Shown: positions 35,634 through 43,544, counted from the stretch's first letter. The stretch is 64,000 nucleotides of DNA from a bacterium (GCA_025782575.1 JALGYY010000036.1:1-64000); one strand, 5' to 3'. The notes: generated by a model from the letters alone, not told the origin. Translations and numbers: made by a program.

Positions 35634-36454
35634 GCAAGGTCGGCGGCGTCGGGTCGACTCCTCCACCGGAGCGGAAGCCTGACAAGAAATCAAAAGAAAA
35701 ATCGAAAGACGCCCCCCGATTCGCGGACGTCATGAAAAAGAAGTTCCCTGGTACCAAAGGTGGTCCGATCGATCCGCAGGCCGGAAAGAAAGGGAACATG
35801 GGGGGCGGCACGACCAAGGGGGAGCGCCTCCTTGGCCAGGGGAAGAAGGGCGTCGACGAGCAGCAGACAGCCAGGGGGGAGCGGGAAGGCGTCGAGATCA
35901 AGGAGACGGAAACCACGAAGACCGAGGCCAGGAAGGATGAGACCGGCCAGGCGGTGCAGGGGCAGGTGCAGCAGACCGCTTCTGTGAATGAAGTGAAGCA
36001 GGTGCAGGCGGCGAAACCACCGGGGCTTCCTCCCGAGATGGTCCAGAAGATCGTTGAAACAGTACGGATCGGACAGAACCGCGTGGGCGCCACCGAAATG
36101 CAGATCGGTCTCAAGTCGACCGTGTTCGAAGGAATGAACCTCAAGGTGAGCACCAAGGACGGCATCGTCAGTATTGTGATGGAAGTCGAGCAGATGGTCG
36201 CGAAAGATCAACTGGAAGCCGAGCTTACCAAGCTGCAGGACAGACTGGAAGATCAGGGGCTCGCCGTGGGGGACATCCAGGTGTCGCTCAAGAATGCCGG
36301 CGGTTCGTCCGGCGATAGCGGTGGGGGTGACTCTGATGAGCTCGGCGATCAGGGGGTCGCGCCTCCCGGCGGAGTGACACCGGGTGCGACCGGACCGGCC
36401 GATGAGAATCAACCGAAAAAGAAACCGGACACCAGAACGGACTACACACTTTAG
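35630..36454 (+). CDS. sctP: SctP/FliK-like length-control protein
   Basis: The 274-residue protein has an N-terminal half rich in Lys, Gly, Pro and Thr that is probably disordered. A compact domain (about 155-225) reads LKVSTKDGIVSIVMEVEQ, then LEAELTKLQDRLEDQGLAVG and DIQVSL. This matches the substrate-specificity-switch domain of FliK/YscP in pattern: a beta strand pair, an amphipathic helix and a final strand. A Gly/Asp-rich tail closes it. It would act as the ruler that stops needle growth and switches export via SctU. The start overlaps the sctO stop. Confidence 0.8.
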   Translation: MSKVGGVGSTPPPERKPDKKSKEKSKDAPRFADVMKKKFPGTKGGPIDPQAGKKGNMGGGTTKGERLLGQGKKGVDEQQTARGEREGVEIKETETTKTEARKDETGQAVQGQVQQTASVNEVKQVQAAKPPGLPPEMVQKIVETVRIGQNRVGATEMQIGLKSTVFEGMNLKVSTKDGIVSIVMEVEQMVAKDQLEAELTKLQDRLEDQGLAVGDIQVSLKNAGGSSGDSGGGDSDELGDQGVAPPGGVTPGATGPADENQPKKKPDTRTDYTL

Positions 36455-36476
36455 TTTATGAGCAAATCAAATCGAC

Positions 36477-37859
36477 ATGTCTGAGCTGAAGAGATACGCC
36501 TTCGATGACTCGCCCACACTCTCCCGGGATCGGGTATCTGTGCTCCAGGCGATTGCCGAACTCCAGCCGGGAGGCGACGAGGCGGCGGCCATGAGGCGCG
36601 CGGTCGTTCGTGCGCTTCGCGGGCCGGCGGAGGGGGCGGAAACGACAATCGGCGGTGATGCCCACATGCTCCAGGTCGACGGGCGGGGGTCGGCGGACGA
36701 GGTGGATGATCCCCTTACCGGCGGGATGAGGGTGAGGCTTTTCTTCCGGCTCGGCGGAGATGGAAGAGAAGCGGTTCTCGAGACTTCACTCGTTGCCGCG
36801 CGAGCGGTAGCCGGGCGGATCGTGGGAGTCGATCCCGATAAACTCGCGGCGTCAGACCTCCTCACCCATCTGGAGAAGGGTGTGCTCGCCTACTTCGGTG
36901 AGCGGATTCTGGCCGGTTTTCAGGGAGAGACATCGTACATGCGTGCGATCGAGCCAATCACCCTGACCGCCATCGGGAGCGAAACGGGTGAACCGGAATG
37001 GGGGGCGGCAGGTCCGGCCGGCTGGTATGCCGTAACCGGCAAGGCGGTACCGGCGGAAATCGCCCTTCCGTGGCGGCTTCTCGTGCCGATTGAGGCTCTC
37101 GAAAAGTGCCGCAAGGCGTATGAAGTGACGGAGAGCGCGGCTGAGTCCTCAGCCGGTCAGACGAGCCGCACAGTAGCCGCGATCGGCCACGGCTGGGTGA
37201 CGCTTACCGGCCGCCCGGGAATCACCAGCCTGAGCGTCGGCGACATAGCCCGGCTCGAGCGAAACGACATCATTCTGTTCGACGGGGAGGGCGTCACGTT
37301 TGAAGACGGCGCACTTTCCGGATCTCTTCGTATCGCCCCGGCGGGAAACGGCCTCGAATCGGGGTCGCTGGCCGGGGTAATCGTCGAAGACGGGGAGAGC
37401 CTTCGAATCGAAATCCAGGAGTACATCCGGGGGGACGCCCTTCCGGAGCAGACGGAGGGGGAACCGGTGGACGAGGAACAGGATCGCGAAGACATGGAAG
37501 AGGAAACCGGAGAGGCTGCCGGGGCTGAGGAAGTCGCCGAAACTGTCGACGACGATGGCGCTGACGGAGCCGAAGACGGAGCCGAAGACGGAGCCGAAGA
37601 CGGGAGCAACAAGGCAAGTGACTCGACGGAAGGCCGGGCTCTCGTTGAAGAGGTACCGGTCGTGCTGCGTGTCGAAGTGGGCCGAGCCCGAATGACGATC
37701 CGGGAGCTATCGAAGCTGAGCGCCGGATCGGTGGTGGAACTCGCCAAGGATCCGGCAGCACCCGTTTCGCTGGTCGTCGAAGACCGCGTGATCGGTACCG
37801 GCGAACTCGTGCGTATCGAGGGGGAACTCGGGGTGCGCATTCTGAACCTCGGCGGATAG
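36477..37859 (+). CDS. sctQ: T3SS sorting-platform protein SctQ (SpoA/FliN-like)
   Basis: The 460-residue protein ends in a clear SpoA (FliN) domain at about 390-458: VPVVLRVEVGRARMTIRELS, then SAGSVVELAKDP and VRILNLGG. A more diverged SpoA-like region lies near 235-300 (ITSLSVGDIARLERNDIILF). The two are separated by a very acidic linker built from a 12-bp DNA repeat. SctQ forms the cytoplasmic pods that receive chaperone-substrate complexes. The linker is longer than usual. Internal translation of the SpoA domain, as known for some SctQ genes, is possible but not shown. Confidence 0.9.
   Translation: MSELKRYAFDDSPTLSRDRVSVLQAIAELQPGGDEAAAMRRAVVRALRGPAEGAETTIGGDAHMLQVDGRGSADEVDDPLTGGMRVRLFFRLGGDGREAVLETSLVAARAVAGRIVGVDPDKLAASDLLTHLEKGVLAYFGERILAGFQGETSYMRAIEPITLTAIGSETGEPEWGAAGPAGWYAVTGKAVPAEIALPWRLLVPIEALEKCRKAYEVTESAAESSAGQTSRTVAAIGHGWVTLTGRPGITSLSVGDIARLERNDIILFDGEGVTFEDGALSGSLRIAPAGNGLESGSLAGVIVEDGESLRIEIQEYIRGDALPEQTEGEPVDEEQDREDMEEETGEAAGAEEVAETVDDDGADGAEDGAEDGAEDGSNKASDSTEGRALVEEVPVVLRVEVGRARMTIRELSKLSAGSVVELAKDPAAPVSLVVEDRVIGTGELVRIEGELGVRILNLGG
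37563..37598 (+). repeat. Three 12-bp tandem repeats inside sctQ
   Basis: GACGGAGCCGAA is repeated three times perfectly and then begins a fourth copy. It encodes the DGAE units of the acidic linker. Being in frame and a multiple of three, it can change length without a frameshift. Confidence 0.9.
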
Positions 37860-37874
37860 GGGGCGGTCACTTAA

Positions 37875-38252
37875 ATGGTGGCGATCTTCATGCTCCTCCA
37901 GACCGGGGCCGCCGGGGGTGAGGCGATCCCTCTCGGCGACGGTGGATACGCGAGCGCGCTGTTCCGCATGATCTTCTATCTTGCGCTCATCTGTGGCGTG
38001 ATCTACGTAGCGCTCAGATTTCTGATGCCCCGCCTCTTTCGGTGGCGCATGCCGGGCGCAGGCCCCATGAGGATTGTTGACCAGCTTCAACTCGGCTCGG
38101 GCAAATCGATCGGCCTGGTGAAAGCGGTGGGCCGCTACTATCTGATCAGCATCGCCGAGGGAAACGTCCGGCTCTTGAAGGAACTCGAGGCGTCCGAAGT
38201 GGAGGAACTCTATCCCTCGGCGCGCAAGCAAGAGGAGCAGAAACGATCTTGA
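37875..38252 (+). CDS. FliO-like export-apparatus assembly protein
   Basis: The 125-residue protein has one transmembrane helix (about 28-50) and a short cytoplasmic domain, MRIVDQLQLGSGKSIGLVKA followed by GRYYLISIAEGNVRLLKEL. This is the FliO signature. FliO assists assembly of the FliP/FliQ/FliR export gate in flagella and is normally missing from injectisomes. Here it lies between sctQ and sctR, exactly where fliO sits between fliN and fliP in flagellar operons. Its stop overlaps the sctR start. It is the main flagellum-like trait of this T3SS. Confidence 0.85.
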   Translation: MVAIFMLLQTGAAGGEAIPLGDGGYASALFRMIFYLALICGVIYVALRFLMPRLFRWRMPGAGPMRIVDQLQLGSGKSIGLVKAVGRYYLISIAEGNVRLLKELEASEVEELYPSARKQEEQKRS

Positions 38253-39016
38253 AGAGCAAACTCACCATAACAAGCGCCGCCCTCGCCGCTTTGCTGACCG
38301 GCGCCGCACCTGCCACCGTATTTGCGCAGGGTGCGAACATGCAGGGTCAGTTCGGCAGCCCGATCACCCTCATGATCATCATGGGCGTGCTCTCTCTCGC
38401 CCCCTTCATGCTGATCATGCTCACGTCGTTCGTGAAAATTTCTGTCGTGCTTTCGATCCTTCGAAACGCGCTCGGCACGCAACAGATTCCGCCCAATCAG
38501 GTAATCACCGGCCTCGCATTCGTCCTTACGATCTTCGTGATGATTCCCGTCGCGAAAGAGGCTGTTACCGAAGCGAATATCTCGACACAGTCGAGTTCGG
38601 CGGTTTTTTCGGAGCGATCGATCAAGGACCTGATCGAAGGGGGCAAACGGGGACGCGAGCCGGTGCGCCGGTTCCTGCTCCATCACGCGCATGAAAAGGA
38701 TCGCTTGCTGTTTGTAGATCTTGCATTTCGTCTAGGTGGTGACCCGAACAACATCATCGACCCGGAGAGCTTTCAGGTTCTCATCCCCGCGTTCGTGATC
38801 AGTGAATTGAAAGAATCGTTTCAGATCGGTTTCATCATTTTCATACCGTTCCTGGTGATCGACATGGTAGTGGCGAACGTGCTCCTCTCTCTCGGCATGA
38901 TGATGCTTTCACCGACGCCGATTGCTCTGCCGTTCAAGATTCTGCTGTTTGTTCTCGTGGATGGGTGGTTCCTGATCGTGCAGGGCCTCGTTCTCGGATA
39001 TGTGAGGGGGGCGTAA
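38249..39016 (+). CDS. sctR: T3SS export-gate protein SctR (FliP family)
   Basis: The 255-residue FliP/SctR membrane protein carries family stretches LTSFVKISVVLSILRNALGT, PPNQVITGLAFVLTIFVM, VLIPAFVISELKESFQIGF and DMVVANVLLSLGMMMLSP. It starts with a cleavable-looking signal peptide (Lys, then a hydrophobic run ending ATVFAQG), a feature of flagellar FliP rather than injectisome SctR. It forms the core of the export gate with SctS and SctT. The start is a TTG overlapping the fliO-like stop. Confidence 0.96.
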   Translation: MKSKLTITSAALAALLTGAAPATVFAQGANMQGQFGSPITLMIIMGVLSLAPFMLIMLTSFVKISVVLSILRNALGTQQIPPNQVITGLAFVLTIFVMIPVAKEAVTEANISTQSSSAVFSERSIKDLIEGGKRGREPVRRFLLHHAHEKDRLLFVDLAFRLGGDPNNIIDPESFQVLIPAFVISELKESFQIGFIIFIPFLVIDMVVANVLLSLGMMMLSPTPIALPFKILLFVLVDGWFLIVQGLVLGYVRGA

Positions 39017-39020
39017 GAGC

Positions 39021-39293
39021 GTGGAAATTCAATTTGTGATGCAGCTATGCAGAGAAGCGCTCCTGCTCATACTCATTCTGTCGGGACCGCCGATTCTGAC
39101 CAGTCTTGTAGTGGGGCTGATCATCAGTATTTTTCAGGCGACCACGCAGATCCAGGAACAGACACTTACATTCGTTCCCAAGATCCTGTTCGTGTTCGGG
39201 ATTCTGGGATTGTTGGGGCCGTGGCTCATCAGCCAGATCGTGATCTTTACGAGCCGCGTCTTCGAATCGATCCCCAAGGTGATCGGGGCTTAG
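39021..39293 (+). CDS. sctS: T3SS export-gate protein SctS (FliQ family)
   Basis: The 90-residue protein has two transmembrane helices and the FliQ/SctS hallmark ISIFQATTQIQEQTLTFVPK between them. It starts with GTG 4 bp after sctR. Four copies are expected in the export gate around SctR and SctT. Confidence 0.95.
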   Translation: MEIQFVMQLCREALLLILILSGPPILTSLVVGLIISIFQATTQIQEQTLTFVPKILFVFGILGLLGPWLISQIVIFTSRVFESIPKVIGA

Positions 39294-39332
39294 GCTGCCT
39301 ATTTCATCCGCTTCCTGCTCGGGACTCGAACA

Positions 39333-40145
39333 ATGAACGCCTGGTACCGCGATTTCGGACTCGCCATGGAACCGATCGAACTCCTGATGGTGTTCGGTCT
39401 CAGTCTGGGTAGAAGCATGCCGACGCTCTTCTTCAATCCGTTTCTCGGCGGCAAAGTGGTGCCGGCACGCGTCAAGATGGGCGTCGCCATTTCGTTTATC
39501 GTTCTGCTCTATCCGTCCATGATCGAAATGGCGCAGCCTGTCGCCAAGGGAGCCACATACGCACTCCTCATGATCAAGGAGCTGACGATCGGGGTGACGC
39601 TCGGTTTCATCACCTCGGTCGTGTTTCTCGGTTTCGGGGCGGCAGGCCGGCTTGTCGACATGCAGCGAGGCGCCAACATGGCTGAGGGCATGGTCTATCA
39701 GCTCCAGGAACGCGCCACGGTTATGGGAAACTTCTATGTACAGATGGCAGTAGTCATTTTTCTGTCGCTGGACGGCCACCACATTTTCCTGCGCGGCTAC
39801 TTTCACAGTTTCGAAGTGCTCCCTGTGTGGGAGTTCCCCGCTTTCGCGGGAGTGGGCGAACCGGTAGTGACCGAACTGATCCGCTTGACGTCGGATCTCT
39901 TCGTAATCGCCCTGCAGATGGGCGCGCCGGCGATTATCGCGCTCTTCATCACCGATGTGGGGTTCGGCATTATTAACAGGGCGTCACCGCAGATCAATGT
40001 GTTCAACCTGTCACAACCGGTGAAGATGTTTGTGGGAGTGCTGATGATCGTGATCGTGCTCCGGCTCCTGTCGGATCAGTTTCAGGTATGGATGGGCGAG
40101 ATGCTGGAGGTGGTCTACCGGACCATCGGCTATCTGGCGCAATAG
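39333..40145 (+). CDS. sctT: T3SS export-gate protein SctT (FliR family)
   Basis: The 270-residue polytopic protein of the FliR/SctT family includes FGLSLGRSMPTLFFNPFLGG, GAAGRLVDMQRGANMAEGM, a long FFV-rich helix, and NVFNLSQPVKMFVGVLMIVI. It completes the helical export gate. It lies 39 bp after sctS and is followed by sctU, the flagellar fliP-Q-R-flhB order. Confidence 0.95.
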   Translation: MNAWYRDFGLAMEPIELLMVFGLSLGRSMPTLFFNPFLGGKVVPARVKMGVAISFIVLLYPSMIEMAQPVAKGATYALLMIKELTIGVTLGFITSVVFLGFGAAGRLVDMQRGANMAEGMVYQLQERATVMGNFYVQMAVVIFLSLDGHHIFLRGYFHSFEVLPVWEFPAFAGVGEPVVTELIRLTSDLFVIALQMGAPAIIALFITDVGFGIINRASPQINVFNLSQPVKMFVGVLMIVIVLRLLSDQFQVWMGEMLEVVYRTIGYLAQ

Positions 40146-40177
40146 CAGACCGTTGACTTTGTATCGAGGAAATCAGG

Positions 40178-41233
40178 GTGTCAGGAGAGAAGACAGAAAA
40201 ACCAACCCCCAAAAAGATGAAGGAGTCCCGGGACAAGGGACAGGTCGCCAAGAGTCAGGACCTGGTTGTCTCGGTCGTATTCCTCGCCGTCTGGGTGGTG
40301 TTTATTATTTCGTCAGGGAAAAACGCCGACCTTTTGCGGGAAGGGATGCGGGGCTATTTCGTTCAGGCATTCGATGCGCCGCTCCTGAACGCCGAGATGG
40401 TGAACAAGCTCCTGGTAAGCGCCATTATTCTGATGTTCAAAGTGATCGCGCCGTTTCTCCTCACCGGTTTTGTTCTCGCGGCGTTCGTGCAGTTCATACA
40501 GGTAGGTGCGCTGTTCACGATCAAACCGCTCGAGCCGAAGCTGAACAAGCTCGACCCGATCAAGGGATTCAAGAACAAGTTCTTCTCGGCGCAGACCTAT
40601 ATCGAGCTTGCCAAGTCGCTCTTGAAGCTGACGATCGTGACGACCATTGCGTACATGGCGATGAACGGCCGGATCAGGGAAATAGCGCTCACGGTGCGGC
40701 AGCCGATCGAGGCGAGCGTCAAGCTGACGGGGATTCTGCTGTACGAACTCGGCACCAAGGTGGGGTTCGGCCTCATCCTGCTCGGCGCGGTGGATGTGTT
40801 CATCCAGAGGATCCAGCACGAGAAAAAGCTGAAAATGTCCAAGGACGAAGTGAAGCGGGAAGGAAAAGAACAGGAAGGTGATCCGCAATACAAAAGCAAA
40901 CGTAAGCAGATACATCAGGAGATTCTTTCCCATAGCATGGTAGAGAACGTGAAGAAAGCGAGTGTGGTTATTGTGAACCCGACGCACATCGCCGTGGCGA
41001 TTACATATGAGAAAGACGAGAACGTGGCGCCGAGAGTGACGGCGAAGGGGGAACGGCTGATCGCCGAGCAGATCATAGAGGTGGCGAAGCAATATAATAT
41101 CCCGATCATGCGGAATGTGCCGCTCGCCCATGCGCTGAATGAGCTCGAGGTGGGGGACGAAGTGCCCGAGGATCTCTACACTGCCGTGGCCGAAGTTCTC
41201 CAGTGGGTGTACAGCCAGAGCCAGGGCGAGTGA
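40178..41233 (+). CDS. sctU: T3SS export switch protein SctU (FlhB family)
   Basis: The 351-residue protein has an opening EKTEKPTPKKMKESRDKGQV, four transmembrane helices and a cytoplasmic domain with the autocleavage motif NPTH near residue 267 (VIVNPTHIAVAITY). Cleavage between Asn and Pro is needed for the substrate-specificity switch that SctP triggers. The C-terminal domain ends after PEDLYTAVAEVLQWVYS. The start is a GTG. Both catalytic residues of the switch are present, so the protein looks functional. Confidence 0.96.
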   Translation: MSGEKTEKPTPKKMKESRDKGQVAKSQDLVVSVVFLAVWVVFIISSGKNADLLREGMRGYFVQAFDAPLLNAEMVNKLLVSAIILMFKVIAPFLLTGFVLAAFVQFIQVGALFTIKPLEPKLNKLDPIKGFKNKFFSAQTYIELAKSLLKLTIVTTIAYMAMNGRIREIALTVRQPIEASVKLTGILLYELGTKVGFGLILLGAVDVFIQRIQHEKKLKMSKDEVKREGKEQEGDPQYKSKRKQIHQEILSHSMVENVKKASVVIVNPTHIAVAITYEKDENVAPRVTAKGERLIAEQIIEVAKQYNIPIMRNVPLAHALNELEVGDEVPEDLYTAVAEVLQWVYSQSQGE

Positions 41234-41273
41234 GTTACGGGAGATCGAGCGGGCGGACAAATGGATAGATTGG

Positions 41274-41302
41274 TTGAAACCTTCTCGATCGGGAGTTAGA
41301 CT
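41274..41302 (+). promoter_or_regulatory. Candidate promoter for the Gly-rich secreted protein
   Basis: TTGAAA (41274-41279) and TAGACT (41297-41302) are separated by 17 bp, a fair sigma-70-like match. The start codon is about 245 nt downstream, so the transcript would have a long leader. Confidence 0.4.
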
Positions 41303-41548
41303 GTAGGTGCAGACAGCATCACCTGCTGAAAGCGAACCCCCCGGGCTGCTCCCGGGGAAAGGAAGGGTTACTCTCCCGGCATGCGTGTGGCCCATGCGCC
41401 GGTTTCTGAATAGAAGATCAGTTGCTCCGCCGTTTGAGCCCCGGAACTACTCCCTGGGGCACTCTCGTCAGGTTTTCCCCTGCGAGCCCTCCCTGACCGG
41501 AGGACCGGCGGTCCGATTTACCACAAAACAGAACGAGGAGGAAACACC
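41303..41548 (+). other. Long structured 5' leader of the Gly-rich protein gene
   Basis: About 245 nt without a gene precede the ATG at 41549. They contain several GC hairpins: CCCCGGG with CCCGGGG (41339-41357), a CCGGC/GCCGG pair from about 41376, and GCCCC/GGGGC near 41440-41462. GAGGAGG lies just before the start codon. It does not match a riboswitch class that I recognise. Confidence 0.5.
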
Positions 41549-42811
41549 ATGGGTGGTGTTCAGTCAGCAGGTACCCAAGTCAATCGGATGCTCGATGCGC
41601 TTGGGATGCCCGACTCCTTCGGTGACCAGATCGGCGCTATGGTCGATCTGCAGCGAGGTGACATGGCGGGCTTTCACCGTAACATCGTCGACCTGGCGAG
41701 TGGATTAACGACGAATCAGATGGATCGCCTGCAGGGAATGGCTGGAAATAGGCCGTTCTCCCGCGGGTTCATTCCACGTCTGCACTTCTCGGGTCCCCAT
41801 CTCCACAAGCACTCAATGACCTATGCTCATCATCATCGCGTGGGAAGGCACGCGCATGTGGGGCAGAAGTATGATTCCGGTCACCGTGTCATGGGTCTCA
41901 GGATCCAGGGGCGCATTACCGGCCGTCAGTATCGTGGCTCGTTCCTTCGCCCTGTTCGCATGGGCAAAGCGGGTTATCTCTTCCGTGGCCGGATGTACAA
42001 GAACATGGGCGCGGTTCGTGCCGACATTCGTGACGGCAAGGTCGATGGACTTGCCACGCATCGCCATACGATGACCGGGTGGTCCCGTCCGCCGTTCATG
42101 AGCATGCTTCCCGGCATGATCAATCATGCGTTCCGACCGGGGCTCAACATCGCTTCGGCGCTCGGCAAGATCTTCGGTGCCGGCGGTGGCATGCTTGGTG
42201 GCATTCCGGGGAACTACCCGGGTATGCAGGCCGGTGGTGCGGGAGGCGCTGGTGGTGCCGGCGGTGTATCGTCTGAGAGCGTACTCTCGAACCCGAACCT
42301 CACCCTCGAAGACAAGCTCATGCTTCTCATGGCCAAACTGTCCGAGCACATGGACAAGCAGATTAATGAGAAGATGGGCGAAATCGAGAAAGCCATGAAG
42401 CAGGGCGGCAAGGGTGGAGCCGGCGGTGCCGGCGGCGCCAAAGGTGGCGGCGGCGGAATCGGCGGTATGTTCGGCAGTATCGGTAAGATGCTCGGTGGTA
42501 TCGCGGGTACGGCATACGGCGGGCCGCTCGGCGGCATGATCGGATCGCAGCTCGGCGGCACGGCTGGTGGCATTCTCGGCGGTATCCTCGGTGGCGCAGG
42601 TGGCGCCGGTGGTGCAGGTGGTGCAGGTGGTGCAGGTGGTGGCGCCGGTGGTGCTGGAGGCGCAAAGGGCAAGAAGCCGAATTTGCAGCTCCTTCAGTCG
42701 CAGCTCCAGTCGCTCATGCAGAAGCGTCAGCAGATGTTCCAGACCATGTCAAATATCATGAAGTCACTTCACGATACGAGCATGGCAGCCATTCGGAACC
42801 TGAAGGCGTAG
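41549..42811 (+). CDS. 420-residue Gly-rich protein with needle-like C-terminus
   Basis: This is probably a T3SS-exported structural or translocator protein. Residues 1-70 are helical; about 75-195 are rich in His, Arg, Gly and Tyr. A Gly/Ala stretch follows, then a helical segment (LTLEDKLMLLMAKLSEHMDK), a long Gly/Ala region with small hydrophobic helices, and a final helix of about 40 residues. The ending SNIMKSLHDTSMAAIRNLKA matches the end of the 101-residue SctF-like protein at 4461, and the FGxxGK-MLGGIAG region resembles its first helix. So it looks like a needle-type domain behind a large new N-terminal domain. An LcrH-type chaperone gene follows directly. The family is not recognised; the export role is inference. 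Confidence 0.75.
   Translation: MGGVQSAGTQVNRMLDALGMPDSFGDQIGAMVDLQRGDMAGFHRNIVDLASGLTTNQMDRLQGMAGNRPFSRGFIPRLHFSGPHLHKHSMTYAHHHRVGRHAHVGQKYDSGHRVMGLRIQGRITGRQYRGSFLRPVRMGKAGYLFRGRMYKNMGAVRADIRDGKVDGLATHRHTMTGWSRPPFMSMLPGMINHAFRPGLNIASALGKIFGAGGGMLGGIPGNYPGMQAGGAGGAGGAGGVSSESVLSNPNLTLEDKLMLLMAKLSEHMDKQINEKMGEIEKAMKQGGKGGAGGAGGAKGGGGGIGGMFGSIGKMLGGIAGTAYGGPLGGMIGSQLGGTAGGILGGILGGAGGAGGAGGAGGAGGGAGGAGGAKGKKPNLQLLQSQLQSLMQKRQQMFQTMSNIMKSLHDTSMAAIRNLKA
42590..42663 (+). repeat. Gly/Ala-coding tandem repeat
   Basis: Degenerate 9-bp units GGTGGTGCA and GGTGGCGCC encode GGA repeats in the Gly-rich protein. A shorter similar run lies near 42234-42265. It is likely to vary in length between strains. 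Confidence 0.85.
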
Positions 42812-42855
42812 CGGATTGACCGCGCATACCAATAGAGCGAACGGAGGAATTAAAA

Positions 42856-43443
42856 GTGTCTGATAAGGACCTTGAAAAAAACGAAGCAGAAGAAGAATTC
42901 GAGGAAATCACCGATGATGACGCGTGTTCCGTAGAGGAACTCGAAGAGTCGATCAAAGGGTTTCTGACGGGTGATCTTACCCTGGCGCAGCTCGAAGGGC
43001 TGGGCGCCGAGGATCTGTACGGCATTGCCGATATGGGCTACGACCTTCTCGAAGAGGGGAAAGTCGACGACGCACAGAAGATCTTCGAAGGGCTGAACGT
43101 CTATAACCCGTTCGATCCCTATTTCCATTCCGTGCTCGGCTCGATTTATCAGCGCCAGGGGAAGGCCGAAGACGCCTTGCGGCACTATGAATCGGCCGTC
43201 GAACTTTATCCGGAGGACATCAACTCCTGGACGAACGCCGGCGAGCTGATGCTCGAGAAGAGCTCGGAACTGATTGATGGGGAAAACAAAGAAGCGGCCG
43301 AGACCTTGTTCCAGGAGGCGATCCATTGTCTCCAGCAGGCGATCGAGCTCGACCCCGAGGGGGAGAACGCTTCCTCGCTCCGCGCCCGTGCCCTGATCGG
43401 GGTGGTGGCCGGCACGATCGAGGCTGCGAAGAAAGCATCGTAG
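42856..43443 (+). CDS. LcrH/SycD-type TPR chaperone
   Basis: The 195-residue protein starts with an acidic tail of about 45 residues. The core (about 50-150) contains TPR-like units in the order of SycD/LcrH class II chaperones: LYGIADMGYDLLEEGKVDDA, then FEGLNVYNPFDPYFHSVLGS and YQRQGKAEDALRHYESAVEL. These proteins keep translocators soluble before secretion. It lies 45 bp after the Gly-rich protein gene, which is therefore the likely client. The C-terminal part has an additional TPR. A terminator follows. Confidence 0.85.
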   Translation: MSDKDLEKNEAEEEFEEITDDDACSVEELEESIKGFLTGDLTLAQLEGLGAEDLYGIADMGYDLLEEGKVDDAQKIFEGLNVYNPFDPYFHSVLGSIYQRQGKAEDALRHYESAVELYPEDINSWTNAGELMLEKSSELIDGENKEAAETLFQEAIHCLQQAIELDPEGENASSLRARALIGVVAGTIEAAKKAS

Positions 43444-43515
43444 TAAGTGTCGTGTTGTAGCGAGTGATCGATTAGCCTTTCGGGGCGAGTCGATTACGAA
43501 AGTTGCAGGAAGAAG

Positions 43516-43544
43516 GGCGCCGTCCTCAGGGGCGGCGCCTTTTT
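43516..43544 (+). terminator. Rho-independent terminator of the T3SS locus
   Basis: GGCGCCG (43516-43522) pairs with CGGCGCC (43533-43539) across a 10-nt loop and is followed by TTTTT. It ends the transcript carrying the Gly-rich protein and chaperone genes. Confidence 0.9.

Noticed and set aside
29791-41233. Flagellar operon
   Set aside because: Despite FliO and gene order, SctJ is a lipoprotein with one helix and no rod, hook, flagellin or motor gene is present.
40313-41395. Open frame of 360 codons antisense to sctU
   Set aside because: SctU with its NPTH motif is unambiguous; the antisense product is His/Arg-rich noise.
41303-41548. c-di-GMP or other known riboswitch in the leader of the Gly-rich protein
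   Set aside because: The conserved GEMM-type bases are not present; only generic hairpins are seen.
42214-42672. Pro- or His-rich frames antisense to the Gly-rich protein
   Set aside because: They arise from reading the Gly/Ala codon repeats on the opposite strand.
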